Shown here one piece after another: positions 25,195-35,948 of a stretch of 64,000 nt of DNA. Within the stretch, counting starts at the first letter, position 1, and each line of letters opens with the position of its first letter. A model generated the notes under the pieces. That model did not search any database. It saw only the letters and a list, made by a program, of their open reading frames with translations, and was not told the origin of the DNA. The stretch comes from Palaemon carinicauda (lineage: Eukaryota; Arthropoda; Malacostraca; Decapoda; Palaemonidae). The translations under genes were made by a program, and so were the position numbers. The stretch lies in contig NC_090739.1 in assembly GCF_036898095.1 (NCBI RefSeq), positions 63,145,979 to 63,209,978 of the forward strand, read 5' to 3'.

Positions 25195-25740
25195 ACCGAA
25201 TAATCTGACCTATTCTTTCTATATTCTCCTCTGTCCTCGTAGACCTGACAACACCCGAGATTACCGAACAATTCTTCTTTGTTTAAGGGATTAACTACTG
25301 CAGTGTAATTGTTCAGTGGCTACTTTGCCTCTTAGCAAGGGTAGAAGAGACTTGGCTATGGTAAGCATTCCTTCAAGGATTACATCCAAAATGGTAATGC
25401 CATAGCCTCTGTACCATGGCCCTCCACTGTCTTTGATTAGAGTTCTCTTGGTTGAGGGTACACTCAGGCACACTGTTGTATGTTATTTCTCTTCCTCTTA
25501 TTTTTTATAGTTAATATATGAAAGACCCAATTCAGTGATGCTACTTTTCTTGAAATATTTTATTATGATTATTTATTACTTCACATGTAGTTTATTTCCT
25601 TTTTTCCTTTCCTCACTGGGCTGTTTTTCCCTGTTGGACCCCTTGTGCTTAGAGCATCTGGCTTTTCCAACCAGGGTTATAGCCTAGCTTGTAATAAAAA
25701 TGATAGTAATAATAATAATAATGATAATAATTTGTGTTAA

Positions 25741-26214
25741 ATTGGGAAAAGTTGAATCTCGCATGCAAGCAGAGGTTGAAGTATTTGGGCATGCTGATAG
25801 ACATTGCAGTAGCGAGTTTCCATGAAAAGGATCAAATCAGGAAGTTGAAAGGTAGTGCAAGCATTACCACGTAAGACAGTACTGTACTTACAGCTCAACC
25901 TTGGCAAAGTTTTTTAGCCACCTTTCCTCACTGGAAAAGCTTGTTCTCTAAGGATGACTTCACCAAAGGACTGTCAGTTCATACCTGGTGGCTGGACAAA
26001 TAAAACCTTGCCATGGGAGCCCCACTTGAAATTTCTCCTCCAGACACAATGGTACTCAGATATGTCAAGGGAGGGGTCAGCAGAAGGGTATAGTCAGAAC
26101 ATCAACGTCTTGGGAAATGGAAGCAGTTTTTCTCGCTCTACAAACACATTAAGAACATTTGACATGGGATTTGTTAGTGTTGATGATGAGCAACAACACT
26201 TACTGTGGTAGTTG
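25741..26214 (+). pseudogene. B3 RT/RNase H remnant, second part
   Basis: The RT resumes here after the insertion: 25745-25880 aligns with 2950-3080 of B1. The open frame 25954-26211 reads through the start of the RNase H region (QTQWYSDMSREGSAEG, where SD-S marks the first RNase H Asp). It ends in a stop, and nothing of the recombinase follows. Confidence 0.65.
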
Positions 26215-27700
26215 TTCCCACACATACAAATCCTCATCCCTTACAAAGGAAAATGATAACAGCAGACCTGGATACATTTAGGTCAATTAAAAATTATAAC
26301 AAGGTCTCAGCTACTGGCTGGTAGTTACCTGCCAGTAGCAGGGAGGCAACTGCCCCTTGCTGCCTCACTGACGAGCCAATATAATATCAGCCGTCAGTGA
26401 GAACAGACTTCCCGCTGGCTGGAGTTTCGGAAATCTTAATTTTGTTTTTCTTTCCTTCCAGCGTGTTCATAACTTGTGTTGAAAGGAATTTTTCCAAGTG
26501 TCAATGCCTTCTCGAGTGTAAGAAGTGATCCTTCCCCTTAGGATTTCCTGCAGAGAATTTGACTGCAATCAAGGGCTTCTTGTGATAAGTGTGTGTGTTG
26601 GTAGCCTTTTGGATATGTCCCTGCTTGGCAATGGAAGAACTGGACTTTGAGGCCCCTCTCAGTTTTGTTGTTCTTATGTCCTTGGGGAAGCAATCTTCAG
26701 TGGCAGACAGAATCGTTTTGCCCTTGGGTCATCCTTGAGGATGGTTAAGCCTCGACCTCTCACTCTAACACCAATACGCCATTTTTCCTCTCTCCCATCG
26801 AGCTGTTTGGCCAAGAGGGCTGCCCTTAACCTTGACAATCCTCGGGGTAAGGAATACTTACCCCTTTTCCCAAAGAGAGTCCTTATTTCAGTTTGAGTTA
26901 CAGTAGAACCCTTAGGACGTGAAGGCAGACCTCCTTGTGGAGCCCCCCCACCACCACCACCACCACCACCACACACCCACAGTAGCAGCCTCTTCCAGAG
27001 AGAGAAGTAATTGACTCTTCTGGGATATCCACTTTCTCCATTGTCTTGTCCAGTGACCTTGAGAAAAATCCTATCTCCCAGGTGCTCATTCTTAGGGAAG
27101 CCCCTGTCCTGCCCCTTCAGAGAATCTCACAATTTTTATGCTCAGCTAATGACTGTGTGCCTTCTTTAACTTTAAGCTCAGGGCCTTGCCCCTTCAGGAG
27201 GTCTCCTCCAGAGCATTAGCTCCTTTGAGCATGCTTGTAGTGTTGCTACAACCATGATACAAATTTCCCCTGTGGAGGAGGATCTTAGACTCTTCACAGG
27301 TGTACCTTATCCAGATCATTTTGGAATATCTAGGCCTTCCTACAGTTGCTTCCAGTGTCTTTGGAGGTCTGCATAGTTTCCAGTCTACCTTCAGAGGCAG
27401 ATGTTCCTCCCAGTGCCTTCTTCAAGAGAAGTATCCATCAGTTCCTGCTTATCCAGATGCTAAGTCCAGTAAGCAAGTTCCTGACCCTTACCACTGACGA
27501 AGGAGTTTTTTCTTCAGAGTGCTGCTCTTTGGGGCATGCTCAGAGGGTTGTTATTCAACCTGTCAGATCCTATCTCTTCAGAGGAGGATCATAGGCACGC
27601 CTCTCATAGGTAGCCTGCTTTGTCCAGACCTTCGGGAGACAACTTGCCTGCTTGCTCTTTTAGATGCGTCATCCACAAGTTTTGCTTGCTAGGAGGATAA
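26215..27700 (+). mobile_element. DIRS-type retroelement, family B copy 6 (B6), 5' part only
   Basis: A left terminal repeat remnant (about 26220-26420, with ACATACAAATCCTCATCCCT and CTGGTAGTTACCTGCC) is followed by a gag-like region from about 26625 (AMEELDFEAPLSFVVLM). The terminal repeat resembles that of B4 at 56400-56525 in inverse. The pieces at 27300-27594 are open but broken. No RT or recombinase follows, so the 3' part is lost. Confidence 0.5.
26948..26972. repeat. (CCA)n microsatellite
   Basis: About eight CCA/CAC units inside the B6 gag-like region. In the gag frame it would read as poly-His. Confidence 0.95.
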
Positions 27701-28138
27701 AGTCAGCCTTTGATATTTGTGGTTTCTATCTTCATGGGTTTAATCTTTCACAATATAGAGAACCGTATAACCTATTAAATAAAAAAATCACGTATTCGCA
27801 GTTTCGCGATTAGTATTCCCTCGCTCAGACGTTTTCAAACTGACCGCGCTCTTTTGCATCTTGCCTTCTTTACGCTGTCCCCTCTCCACACATCACTGTA
27901 ACAGCCCATCTCACATCTATCCTCCTAGCACCCAGAGCTTAAATATACCCATGTAATATCTGAAAGTAGATGTCGAATCTCAGATGCTCACGTACCAAAT
28001 TAAACTAAGATTGAAAATTCTTTCCTAAAAGACATCTCCAAAGGAAATTATTTTCCGAATAGTACACCTTAAAAGTTTTAACAATATGTGCTAGCTATCT
28101 CTAGTTTATGATACATTTTTAAGACTTTCATCATCATC
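27701..28138. other. unassigned spacer
   Basis: Contains a short stretch (27901-27945) similar to part of the LINE 3' region at 23466-23500 (CATCTATCCTCCTAGCACCC), probably a LINE fragment. No gene seen. Confidence 0.4.
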
Positions 28139-28315
28139 TCCTCCTACTCCTATTGACGCAAAGGGCCTCGGTTAGATTTTGCCAGTCGTCTCTATCTTGA
28201 GCTTTTAATTCAATACTTCCCCGTTCATCATCTCCTACTTCACGCTTCATAGTCCTCAGCCATTTAGGCCTTGGTCTTCCAACTCTTCTAGTGCCTTGTG
28301 GAGCCCAGCAGAATG
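28139..28315 (-). mobile_element. LINE ORF2 C-terminal fragment
   Basis: The minus strand is open for about 58 codons ending TGA, with a basic stretch RRVGRPRPKWLRTMKREVG followed by RDDWQNLTEAL. This is the RGRPRxRW...RDEW type of tail found at the C-terminus of many LINE polyproteins. It differs from the other LINE families in the window and is a detached 3' fragment. Confidence 0.65.
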
Positions 28316-29453
28316 CTCATAAAAATTAACCAAATGTAGTTCTGATACAAAAGAAAGGTAAACAGTCTTTCAAGCCGTATGAAGGACAATCAATAACGAG
28401 TCGAGCTCTAGTCTTTCTCCAACAAGAAAGAAGTGGGACAGTATTCCCCCTATTGAACTTCAGTGGAAAGGACTGCCATACTGTTTTTACAATAAGGTTC
28501 TTCAATTCTGTTGCCAATCCTTCTGGAACATCTAATGTAACAGAATTCTGTTATCTTAAACAAAAGGGCCTTCTTGTTGGCCCACCTGAGTTTGAGAAAT
28601 TTAAACCAAAATTGGAAGGCTTAGTATTTCTAGAAACTGATCCCAGGACATAGTTTTGAGTTCTGTTCTCTACTTAAGCAACTACTTTATCAATGTTAAC
28701 TCTATCTAATTCAGGTCCCAAAATACGAGAATTTAATTTTCGTTTTTGTGATACTGATACTGAACCTACTATAGATAAGCATACTGTATCTCTGCTCTTT
28801 CCTTAATTCCAAAACACACAAAGGCTGATAACTCAAAAAGCTCTCATCAGACAGTTTTAACACACAAATCCTGATGTCCTGCAAATTCCTTTGCTACAAG
28901 ATTAGAAACAACCCCTAGAAGAGAAGCTGCCAAGGTGATTCAATTACACTCCCTATCTGATTACTTACAAATAACATTTATTTAGTTGACCAACATGCAT
29001 AAACTGAATTAAGAGATTTTCTTCTAGTATGAGGTACAATAATTGGCTCAAGACTGGTTGCTAAATTGCAATCCAAGACAAGGTCAGGTAATTTATTGGT
29101 CTCGTACAAATTGGCACGTCTTTGTGTTGAAGAGGGTCTAAGCTCTAAAGGTGAACCTTAAATCGCCAGCCTTTTTCAGATTCCAAGGCAACAATTTTTT
29201 TAATCTCTCCAAAATGGAGTTGGAGAGTTGAAATGTGTAAACTGTTTTGAAAGTAGCCATTCTTTCCAATTTGGTAGAATAAGGGATTTCCAAACTAAAC
29301 TTACTTAATCAAATTATTAGGGTATATCTCTGCAGTAAGGTTACACAAAGATTGAAAAAGCATTACTTCCTCGCATCATTGTCTGTCTCTGAGCTTGTCT
29401 CTTCCTTATATCCATGTTCTGCAGGAAAGCTGTGTGAAAATTAACTGATTTCT
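28316..29453. other. unassigned region
   Basis: Contains only short open frames in both directions (for example 28453-28653 plus), none recognised. It is probably decayed repeat DNA. Confidence 0.4.
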
Positions 29454-29720
29454 TGGTTTATTTATAATTTTTCCTAGCTATACAAACCAGTCATTTACTT
29501 CAATGTCGAGTTTATACGACCAGAACAAAAGGAAAAGTTGTTCAACTGACAATATAATAGGCTACTAGGCAACTCCATTGCTGGGCAGCGCTACAAATTG
29601 CTGCGAGGCAAGCTTCACTCTATCCTGGTCAAGACTTGTGGGGTGGATGAGGCAGGATCTTTGCATTAATGACTCAGGTTTATATAGCTAGGAAAAATAC
29701 AAATTGTATTAAAAATTTAT
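29454..29720. repeat. family B terminal inverted module, copy 2
   Basis: The left arm at 29454-29515 (TTTATAATTTTTCCTAGCTA, then TACAAACCAGTC) and the inverted right arm at 29665-29720 (TTTGTATTTTTCCTAGCTAT in inverse) enclose about 150 bases. It marks the 3' end of copy B5. Confidence 0.7.
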
Positions 29721-29739
29721 GAGTTTTTTTCTTAGGTGG

Positions 29740-30715
29740 AAGGAAGCCTCTGTCAAGAGGATGTCACCTTGAGCTCCATACCATTAAGGAATAGCCATAA
29801 AATAAAATATAGAAGTATACAAATTTGCCGGGCCAACCAACTTTTGAAGAGGCACGGGTGAAGTATCAGTTCCCTCTAATCCATTGGCAAGAATGTGCAT
29901 CAAGAGAATTATGTCAACATATGAAACAATGGATACAAACAAGTCATTCTCACCTGTATTCTGGTATGGTCATTGAGAGTACTCCTAGATCCACAGATAC
30001 TGGCTGATTAATTCACTTTTTCTGATGCAACCGACCCAGATGTTGGAACCTCGAGAGCTATATCAGTTGAGCTGGTGTCCGCACTTTGATGGTGTCCAGA
30101 GATTTATCGATGGTAAAGAGATCACGAGTTTCTGGAACATGTTCTTGGTTCTTGTGAAACCACAAAGTTGCAGTAAGATCCCACATATGATGTATATACC
30201 TTTACAGTAAACTTGGGAACAAAAGAGAAGGATAATTCTCTCAACCCATTGGAGTGTGAAAAAGACAAGATAAACTGTGCCAACCACTTACCTTTGATGA
30301 AACTAGGGCAAGAAGGAAGACATGTTATAGGGTTAGGACTATGTAAGAGTTTGTAGGATGTCATCCTGAGGGATCTAAGAATGTAAATCACATTCCAAGA
30401 TGGGGACTGAATTCTCGAGGAGAACAGGGGTCTATGAGGGGAGGATGATGCCTTTTAGCCTCAAGATTTGAATCAAGGCTTAGCGATAACCTTTACTGTT
30501 CTGACTCAGAGACTTTTCGATCCTCAGGAATACTTGAAAAGTCTACAATTGGGGGGAATAGAGGCCTGCGTGGAGCAATATCCTTTCTATGGTAGACCTT
30601 TGCGGAAGACTTAGGGAGGTATCTGGAAAGTCGCTTTTCAGTTTGTTTCGAAAAGTCTCTCTCATAGGATATTCTGGATAACCTTCATCCAGGAAGAAAT
30701 AGTTGGCATGCTACC
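29740..30715 (-). pseudogene. B5 tyrosine recombinase remnant
   Basis: In the frame 30391-30122 the segment GLRELSFSFVPKFTVK matches the strand after box I of the family B recombinase (WKDLSFSYVPEFIAKT in B2). The preceding box I region is in a broken frame (LVSSKVSGWHSL). Box II and the catalytic Tyr are not readable. Inactive. Confidence 0.6.
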
Positions 30716-31032
30716 TCTTGGAACTTGAATACAGTAATATCTCGACATACGAGTGTCCCAACATACAAGAAATTTGAGATACTGTACAAGTAAAATTTCG
30801 AGTAAATTTTTGCCCCGAGATACGAGAAAAATTTGAGATGTGAGGATGTGAGACGGTTCCCTAAGCGGCCGCCAGGTGGCCGAGTGTGCAAAAGGCTGCT
30901 CACGAGACTAGCATCGCTCGGTCTTTCCTGTCGGATCTCCATTGCGTAAAGTTATCTCTGAGTATCAGCCGTAGTGTTTGCATTTTTTGTGTGTTTTTTG
31001 CGTTAATCAGTACAGAATTAAGTGAATAAGCA

Positions 31033-31317
31033 ATGGTTCCAAAGCAAGCAAGTGCAAACAAGGGTAATGAAAGAAAAAGCGTATGATGACAATCGAGATA
31101 AAGCATGAAATAATTGAAAAACATGAGAGTGGCGTGTGCTCGTGCGTTAGTCTTTTGTGACGACACTTGTGTATGTCATTTTCGTAACATTTTGAAGGGG
31201 GAGACAAAAGCAAACATCCCTAGATAAGTTCCTTTCAAAAAGGCCGGCAAAAAATGAAGGTGAAAGTGAGTCAAAAAGCGAGGCAAAAAGAACCAAGCCG
31301 GAAGGAGGAAAGTAAAA
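31033..31317 (+). pseudogene. Tigger transposase, N- and C-termini fused by deletion
   Basis: The start reads VPKQASANKGNER and then, after an indel, MTIEIKHEIIEKHESGV, typical of the first helix-turn-helix of Tigger transposases. About 100 bases on, in another frame, the C-terminal tail RQKQTSLDKFLSKRP ends at TAA 31315-31317. The whole DDE/D core is absent, so this copy could only have moved using another transposase. Confidence 0.75.
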
Positions 31318-31632
31318 AATTGAAAATGAAAACAAAATTAGAATTAAGTTTAGTGTAACGTAAGATTAACATTTATTTTTAAGTGTGTGTACAGTAAGCT
31401 AATTTCATTTAAGTTAAACTTAAAGTTTAAGTTATGTTATGTAGTGTTACAAAAGTGTAGCGTACCGAACGTGTTTCTCTCTCCCTCCTCCTCCGCACAC
31501 ACCGCCGTTAGCCGCTACCGTCTGTCTCGAAGGTAAGAACTCTATAATAATGTCACATTTTATTGCAGATCATAACCAGTTCATATGTATTTGTTATTTT
31601 GTGAGCATTGAATGGGAATTAGAACAATTAAA

Positions 31633-32022
31633 AACGGATTTTGAGCGAAGCGAAAAATCTATTTTTGGGTGAGATAGCCATGGCGTCCTGATGGAAGGTT
31701 CCTTTTTGGTAGCTTCCTTGGGTAAGTAACTACTAGATACTGTATTCCCAGAGAATTTAACCACAGGTTATCACAGAATTCTAACTTCTGGAGCGAGTAT
31801 CCTAAAGGTTTCCCTTTAAGACATCGTATATCAACAGGGGACGCATGTATTAACGCGCCACATAGCTATCTGCATCCCACACAGAGTTAACACTTCGATG
31901 TGGAGGAGCGGAGAATAGCTGGGGAGCCGTTCCACAGCTAATCTCGTCCGTGGCTACTTTTGGTACTCGAAACGTAAACAAACGGGCGCCATTGCTAAAT
32001 GACGTCACGTCCGTCCTCATCC
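31633..32022 (-). repeat. DIRS-A right inverted terminal repeat
   Basis: The inner 340 or so bases (31679-32022) are the inverse of 40137-40488 with only scattered differences. The outer 46 bases (31633-31678, AACGGATTTTGAGCGAAGCG at the tip) are unique to this end and have no match in the left repeat, as in DIRS1. Their inverse is found in the internal complementary region. Confidence 0.9.
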
Positions 32023-32096
32023 TGAAGCCAGTTGCTTGCCGATCACCATGATACAGCAGGACAGGGTGGGACCTGAAAGGCTGGACGAAGTAGCAG

Positions 32097-32196
32097 GGAG
32101 GGTCCATCAGGACGCCATGGCTATCTCTCCCAAAAATAGATTTTTCGCTTCGCTCAAAATCCGTTTTTTGGGCTCAAGCCATGGCGTCCTGATGGA
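32097..32196 (-). repeat. DIRS-A internal complementary region (ICR)
   Basis: 32100-32165 is the inverse of the outer tip of the right repeat (31633-31698, one or two differences). 32163-32196 is the inverse of the outer tip of the left repeat (40468-40500). The two halves abut at a single shared GTT/AAC, so the ICR is complementary to the element's ends joined head to tail. In the DIRS1 model this is the template or splint for closing the circle. Confidence 0.92.
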
Positions 32197-33039
32197 AGAA
32201 TACCAGAGAATCAATGTATCGTGGTAGATTTTCCCCTTGTAGTGTAAGTGCCGAGGGCTTTGAATAGAGTAAGCATGGTAATCTTGATAGAAGTTCCGTG
32301 GGGCTGAAACTTCCTGCTCCCCTTGGCAGAGAAGTCCCAACGGACCATGCTGAGGATCAAAGTGGTTCTTGAAGGGCTACCCACCTTGCGGGGAGAACGT
32401 GAAGAACTCGGAGACAAGACAGAATGGTTGATATTCATATAGGAACATTCTCAATGACAGACAAGTGGTGGTTAGGCACTGTATATTGTGAAAAGAGAAC
32501 AGTCTGGTCTCAAAGGTATAGCGCAAGTAAGTATTCAGTTAGGAATATTACATAGCATAGGTGAGTATATAATATGGATTGAACCAATTATCTTCATTAT
32601 TTTTATAAAGAAAAAAAGAGGGGATAATGAAACTATGACAACCATGTATTTCATAGTATAAGTAGGAGCGGATTGAGACGCACAAGTAATAAAATAGAAA
32701 TTTTATTTCACAATTGCAGAATATGGTAAATAAATGCAATAAGGGATGTAAAAGTAATTTACAATAAATTATAATGTACATAGTAATGAAAGACTTCGCT
32801 CTTGAATCTGAAAGAAAATTTCAAATTATTAGAAGGCACAGGTTCCAGAGGAACATCAGTCTTTAATAAGGAAAAACACATCATGCTCTAGGCATGCGGC
32901 ACTCATGTGACGACTATGACATTTCACCTTGGGAAAGAACAGTCTATGAAAAAACACTAAGTGTCTCTGAATTCACTACGTATCACACGAGGGTCAACAT
33001 AGGCACCCGAGGAGTTAGAGTACCAAGTAACTCACTGTT
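32197..33039. other. DIRS-A stretch between ICR and recombinase
   Basis: About 840 bases with no coding frame on the sense strand that I recognise. Presumably the 3' noncoding part of the element. Confidence 0.6.
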
Positions 33040-34086
33040 CTATGCAGAGTTAGGTGCAGGTTTCATAACACTACCTGCGGCTACCACAAAATGTTTGACT
33101 TCATGCACTTGTTTCGCGTAATGCTTGAAGAAAACACGCGAGGATTTCCAGCCTGTGAAACTCTTGAGGCTTTCAAAATTCATGCTCTGAAAGAAATTCA
33201 GAGACGATGCGACTTTTCTAGGATCATGACCTGCGGGTGAACTGTCAGGATCCGCTCTGCAAATGAAGTAGGTGATTTTCGCTCTTAGTTGTTTCAGTGA
33301 CAGGTCGCTACCCGATGTTTCTCCTTTGAAGAGTTGGCCTCCACCAAAGTCAGAAGTTCTACGAAGATAGACCTTGAGGCTCTCTACTGGACATATAGAG
33401 GCATCTTCTTTCAGGGGGCAGATTCTTCAAGGGCCCCATCTTTTGGTGGGTAGTTCGTTTTTAGCGAGAAACGTCGGATCCGGGAAGAGGGTAAGGTCTC
33501 CTGAGTCTGTAAACAGAATGTGACCCTCGTCCCTTGATAATGCCACTATTTCGCTGACTCGGGCTCCTGAGGCAAGAGCAAAAAGAAATATAACCTTTTG
33601 AGTCAGATCCTTGAGAGGGCACGAATCGTTGTCCAAGTTGGAGGCAAAATGGAGCACCTTGTCCAGGGACCAGGAGATAGGTTTTGGAGGGGGTGCTGGG
33701 CGTAGACGAGCGCATGCCTTCAGCAGTTTATTGAAGATGTCGCTGGACAGATCAATCTGGAAGGCGTACAGTAGTGGTCTAGTCAAGGCCGATTTGCAAG
33801 TAGAAATCGTGTTGGCTGCTAAGCCCTGTCCATGAAGGTGAATGAAGAAGGACATGCAAAAATCGATGGTGATTTCCGTAGGATTTTTCGCCTTGACGAA
33901 TGAGACCCATTTTCTCCAGGATGATTCGTATTGCCGTCGTGTGGATTCGGTCTTGTATTCCTCGAGGAAGTCTAGACTTTTCTTCGAGATCCCAAACCTT
34001 TTCTTCACGGCTAGGGAGAGAAAATCATGAGATGAAGGTCCCTGACTTTCGATGATGAAGCGAAAACAGTCGACTTCTGTACTTGC
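33040..34086 (-). CDS. DIRS-A tyrosine recombinase, one in-frame stop
   Basis: A 348-codon frame, including the final TAG at 33040-33042, that would supply the integrase function. The N-terminal core-binding part includes YKTESTRRQYESSWRKWVSF and LAANTISTCKSAL. The catalytic part has box I Arg in ALASGARVSEI (about 33560), box II H-x-x-R as HDPR (33217-33231 region) and Tyr in FFKHYAK (33114-33122 region), with a Trp (GWKSS) at the usual H/W place. A TGA at 33427-33429 interrupts the frame; CGA to TGA at a CpG would explain it. The start is set at the end of the overlapping RT frame and is uncertain. It is in the same frame as gag and overlaps the RT-RNase H frame by about 75 bases. Confidence 0.85.
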
Positions 34087-35948
34087 TGGGAGAGAACTGG
34101 GCCCGGGAGAGGGATCAGCGTGGGTTGTAGCTCCAGGACTAGGGGGTACCAGTCGCTCTGGGGCCACTTGGGAGCCACTAGGGCCGCTGTTCCTTTGAAG
34201 GTTCTCAGTTTGGAGAGGACTTTTAGCAGAAGGTTGGTGGGAGGGAACAGGTAGATCCTGGACCATCTGTTCCAATCCAGTGACATGGCGTCCACTGCTT
34301 CTGCCTTGGGGTCCTCGTACGGGGCCACATATCGAGGAAGTTGATTGTTGTCGCTCGTTGCGAAGAGATCGATCTGAAGTTCTGGGACTTGGTGAGAGAT
34401 GAAGGAGAAGGATCTTGCGTCTAGAGACCATTCCGACTCTATCGGGCTTGTTCGAGATAGAGCGTCCGCCGTCACGTTGCGGAATCCTTGTAGATGAACT
34501 GCAGACAGGTGCCATTTCTTCTTCGCTGCCAGACGGAAGATTGGGAGAAGCACCTGATTTATCTGGGGCGATCTTGAGCCTTGGCGATTGAGACATCGAA
34601 CTACCACCGAGTTGTCCAGGGTTAGACGAATATGGATCGAGGGAGGCGGGGAAAGTTTCTTCAGAGTTAGAAGGACCGCCATGGCCTCCAAGATGTTGAT
34701 GTGAAACGTCTTGAATAGGGGAGACCATGTTCCTTGAGCTTGTTTTTGGTGGGAGTGACCTCCCCAACCCTCCAGCGAAGTGTCCGTGTGGATGTTGAGT
34801 GATGGAGGTGGGTGTTGAAGAGGGATGGACCTTTTCAGGGCCTTTGCTTCCGACCACGGCTTTAGGAGTAACCGAAGTCTGTTTGGGAGCCGTCTCTTGA
34901 GATCTCTTCGAGCGATGGATGCGGAACGTCTCCAGACTCCTGCGGCATCCTTTAGCTGTGCACTTAGCACTGGGTTTGTCACTGAGGCGAATTGTAGAGA
35001 GCCTAGAACTCGTTCCTGCTGACGTCTTGAGATCCGTTTGGATTTCAGCAGTCTTTTGACAGACCCTGCTATTTCCTTCCTTTTCTTCTGGGGGATGGAA
35101 AGGCGGTGTGACTGAAGATTCCACTGGATTCCTAACCATTGGAACTTCTGAGCTGGAGAGAGGCGAGATTTCTTTCTGTTTATCTTGAATCCCAGGTGTT
35201 CTAGGAACTGGGTAACTTTGTTGCAGGATCTTAGACAATCTTCGGGCGATGGAGCCCAGACCAGCCAGTCGTCGAGGTAGGCCATCACCTGGACGCCGCG
35301 GAGGGGAAGCTGTTGAACGATGGCGTCTGCCAGCTTTGTGAAGATCCGTGGGGCCAGATTGAGGCCGAAGGGCATGGCCCTGAGAGCGTAGCTTTTCCTT
35401 TGGAGTCGAAATCCTAGGTAGGAGGAAGCGTGGTGGTTCATTGGAACGTGCCAGTAGGCATCCGCCAGGTCTATGGAGACCGTGTAGGAACCTTGAGGCA
35501 GAAGGGTCCTTATCTGTTGAAGAGTCAGCATCTTGAACTTGTTGTTCGCTATGAACTTGTTGAGGGGGGATAAGTCTAGAATGACTCTGAGTTTGTCGGA
35601 GTCCTTCTTGGGGACGCAAAACAATCTCCCTTGGAACCTGGTTGACTTTACCCTCCTTATCACCTTCTTGTTCAAGAGATCTAGGACATATTCTTCCAGA
35701 AGGGGGGTTGATTGTTTGAAGAACTGCTGGAAGGTTTGGGGTGGTTGAGTCCAGCTCCAGCCTAGACCCTTCTTGACGATGCTGTGTGCCCAGGGATCGA
35801 AGGTCCAACGATCCTGGAATTGGCGGAGTCTTCCTCCCACCGGAAGCACTTCATTGCTTCTGGTTTCCCGAGGGTTTACTGCCTCGGCCGCTAGCTCCCC
35901 TTCCTCCTCTGCCTCTGGAGGGACGGCGAGATGCGTCTCTGCCTGCAC
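34011..35948 (-). CDS. DIRS-A reverse transcriptase-RNase H
   Basis: An intact 645-residue frame. RT: motif A as SIDLADAYWHVPM (residues 158-170), motif B region AMPFGLNLAPRIF (191-203) and the YLDD active site (224-227). RNase H: D389 in IHTDTS, E421 in NILEAM, D445 in LTLDNS and D495 in NVTADALSR, so the four acidic residues are present. After RNase H comes the segment beginning IDLFATSDNNQLPRY (about 526) that DIRS elements share; in the literature a methyltransferase-like domain is placed here in some DIRS elements, but I see no clear methyltransferase motif. The frame is +1 relative to gag and overlaps it by 98 bases; whether translation starts at this Met or by frameshifting is unknown. 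Confidence 0.93.
   Translation of the reverse strand: MQAETHLAVPPEAEEEGELAAEAVNPRETRSNEVLPVGGRLRQFQDRWTFDPWAHSIVKKGLGWSWTQPPQTFQQFFKQSTPLLEEYVLDLLNKKVIRRVKSTRFQGRLFCVPKKDSDKLRVILDLSPLNKFIANNKFKMLTLQQIRTLLPQGSYTVSIDLADAYWHVPMNHHASSYLGFRLQRKSYALRAMPFGLNLAPRIFTKLADAIVQQLPLRGVQVMAYLDDWLVWAPSPEDCLRSCNKVTQFLEHLGFKINRKKSRLSPAQKFQWLGIQWNLQSHRLSIPQKKRKEIAGSVKRLLKSKRISRRQQERVLGSLQFASVTNPVLSAQLKDAAGVWRRSASIARRDLKRRLPNRLRLLLKPWSEAKALKRSIPLQHPPPSLNIHTDTSLEGWGGHSHQKQAQGTWSPLFKTFHINILEAMAVLLTLKKLSPPPSIHIRLTLDNSVVVRCLNRQGSRSPQINQVLLPIFRLAAKKKWHLSAVHLQGFRNVTADALSRTSPIESEWSLDARSFSFISHQVPELQIDLFATSDNNQLPRYVAPYEDPKAEAVDAMSLDWNRWSRIYLFPPTNLLLKVLSKLRTFKGTAALVAPKWPQSDWYPLVLELQPTLIPLPGPVLSQQVQKSTVFASSSKVRDLHLMIFSP

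Larger units (their letters stand above)
23008..25740 (+). mobile_element. AAT-tailed dispersed repeat, with a nested LINE
   Basis: A noncoding repeat of about 700 bp, seen as 23008-23163 plus 25195-25740, ending in CTCACTGGGCTGTTTTTCCC, a conserved TTTTCCAACCAGGGTTATAGCC block and an AAT-rich tail. Further copies of the 3' part lie at 54658-54900, 59487-59690 and 63417-63660. It interrupts the RT of B3 and was in turn interrupted by the LINE. It carries no open frame of its own. Confidence 0.75.
18880..26214 (+). mobile_element. DIRS-type retroelement, family B copy 3 (B3), with insertions
   Basis: Third family B copy, on the plus strand. It aligns with copy B1 piece by piece: 18950-19260 with 1440-1830, 21725-21830 with 2030-2130, 22320-22450 with 2450-2580, 22700-22990 with 2690-2925, and 25745-26110 with 2950-3370. 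The gaps in that alignment are insertions: a tandem array (20065-21470), a SINE (22055-22310) and an AAT-tailed repeat with a LINE inside it (23008-25740). All coding parts are broken. Confidence 0.8.

Noticed and set aside
31850..32107. Open frame shared with 40093-40317
   Set aside because: Both are translations of the two inverted terminal repeats of DIRS-A. Their similarity reflects DNA identity, not a gene.
33427..35808. The long minus-strand 793-codon frame as one protein
   Set aside because: Only its last 219 codons (from about 34086) resemble a tyrosine recombinase. The first part is an off-frame shadow of the RT-RNase H gene.
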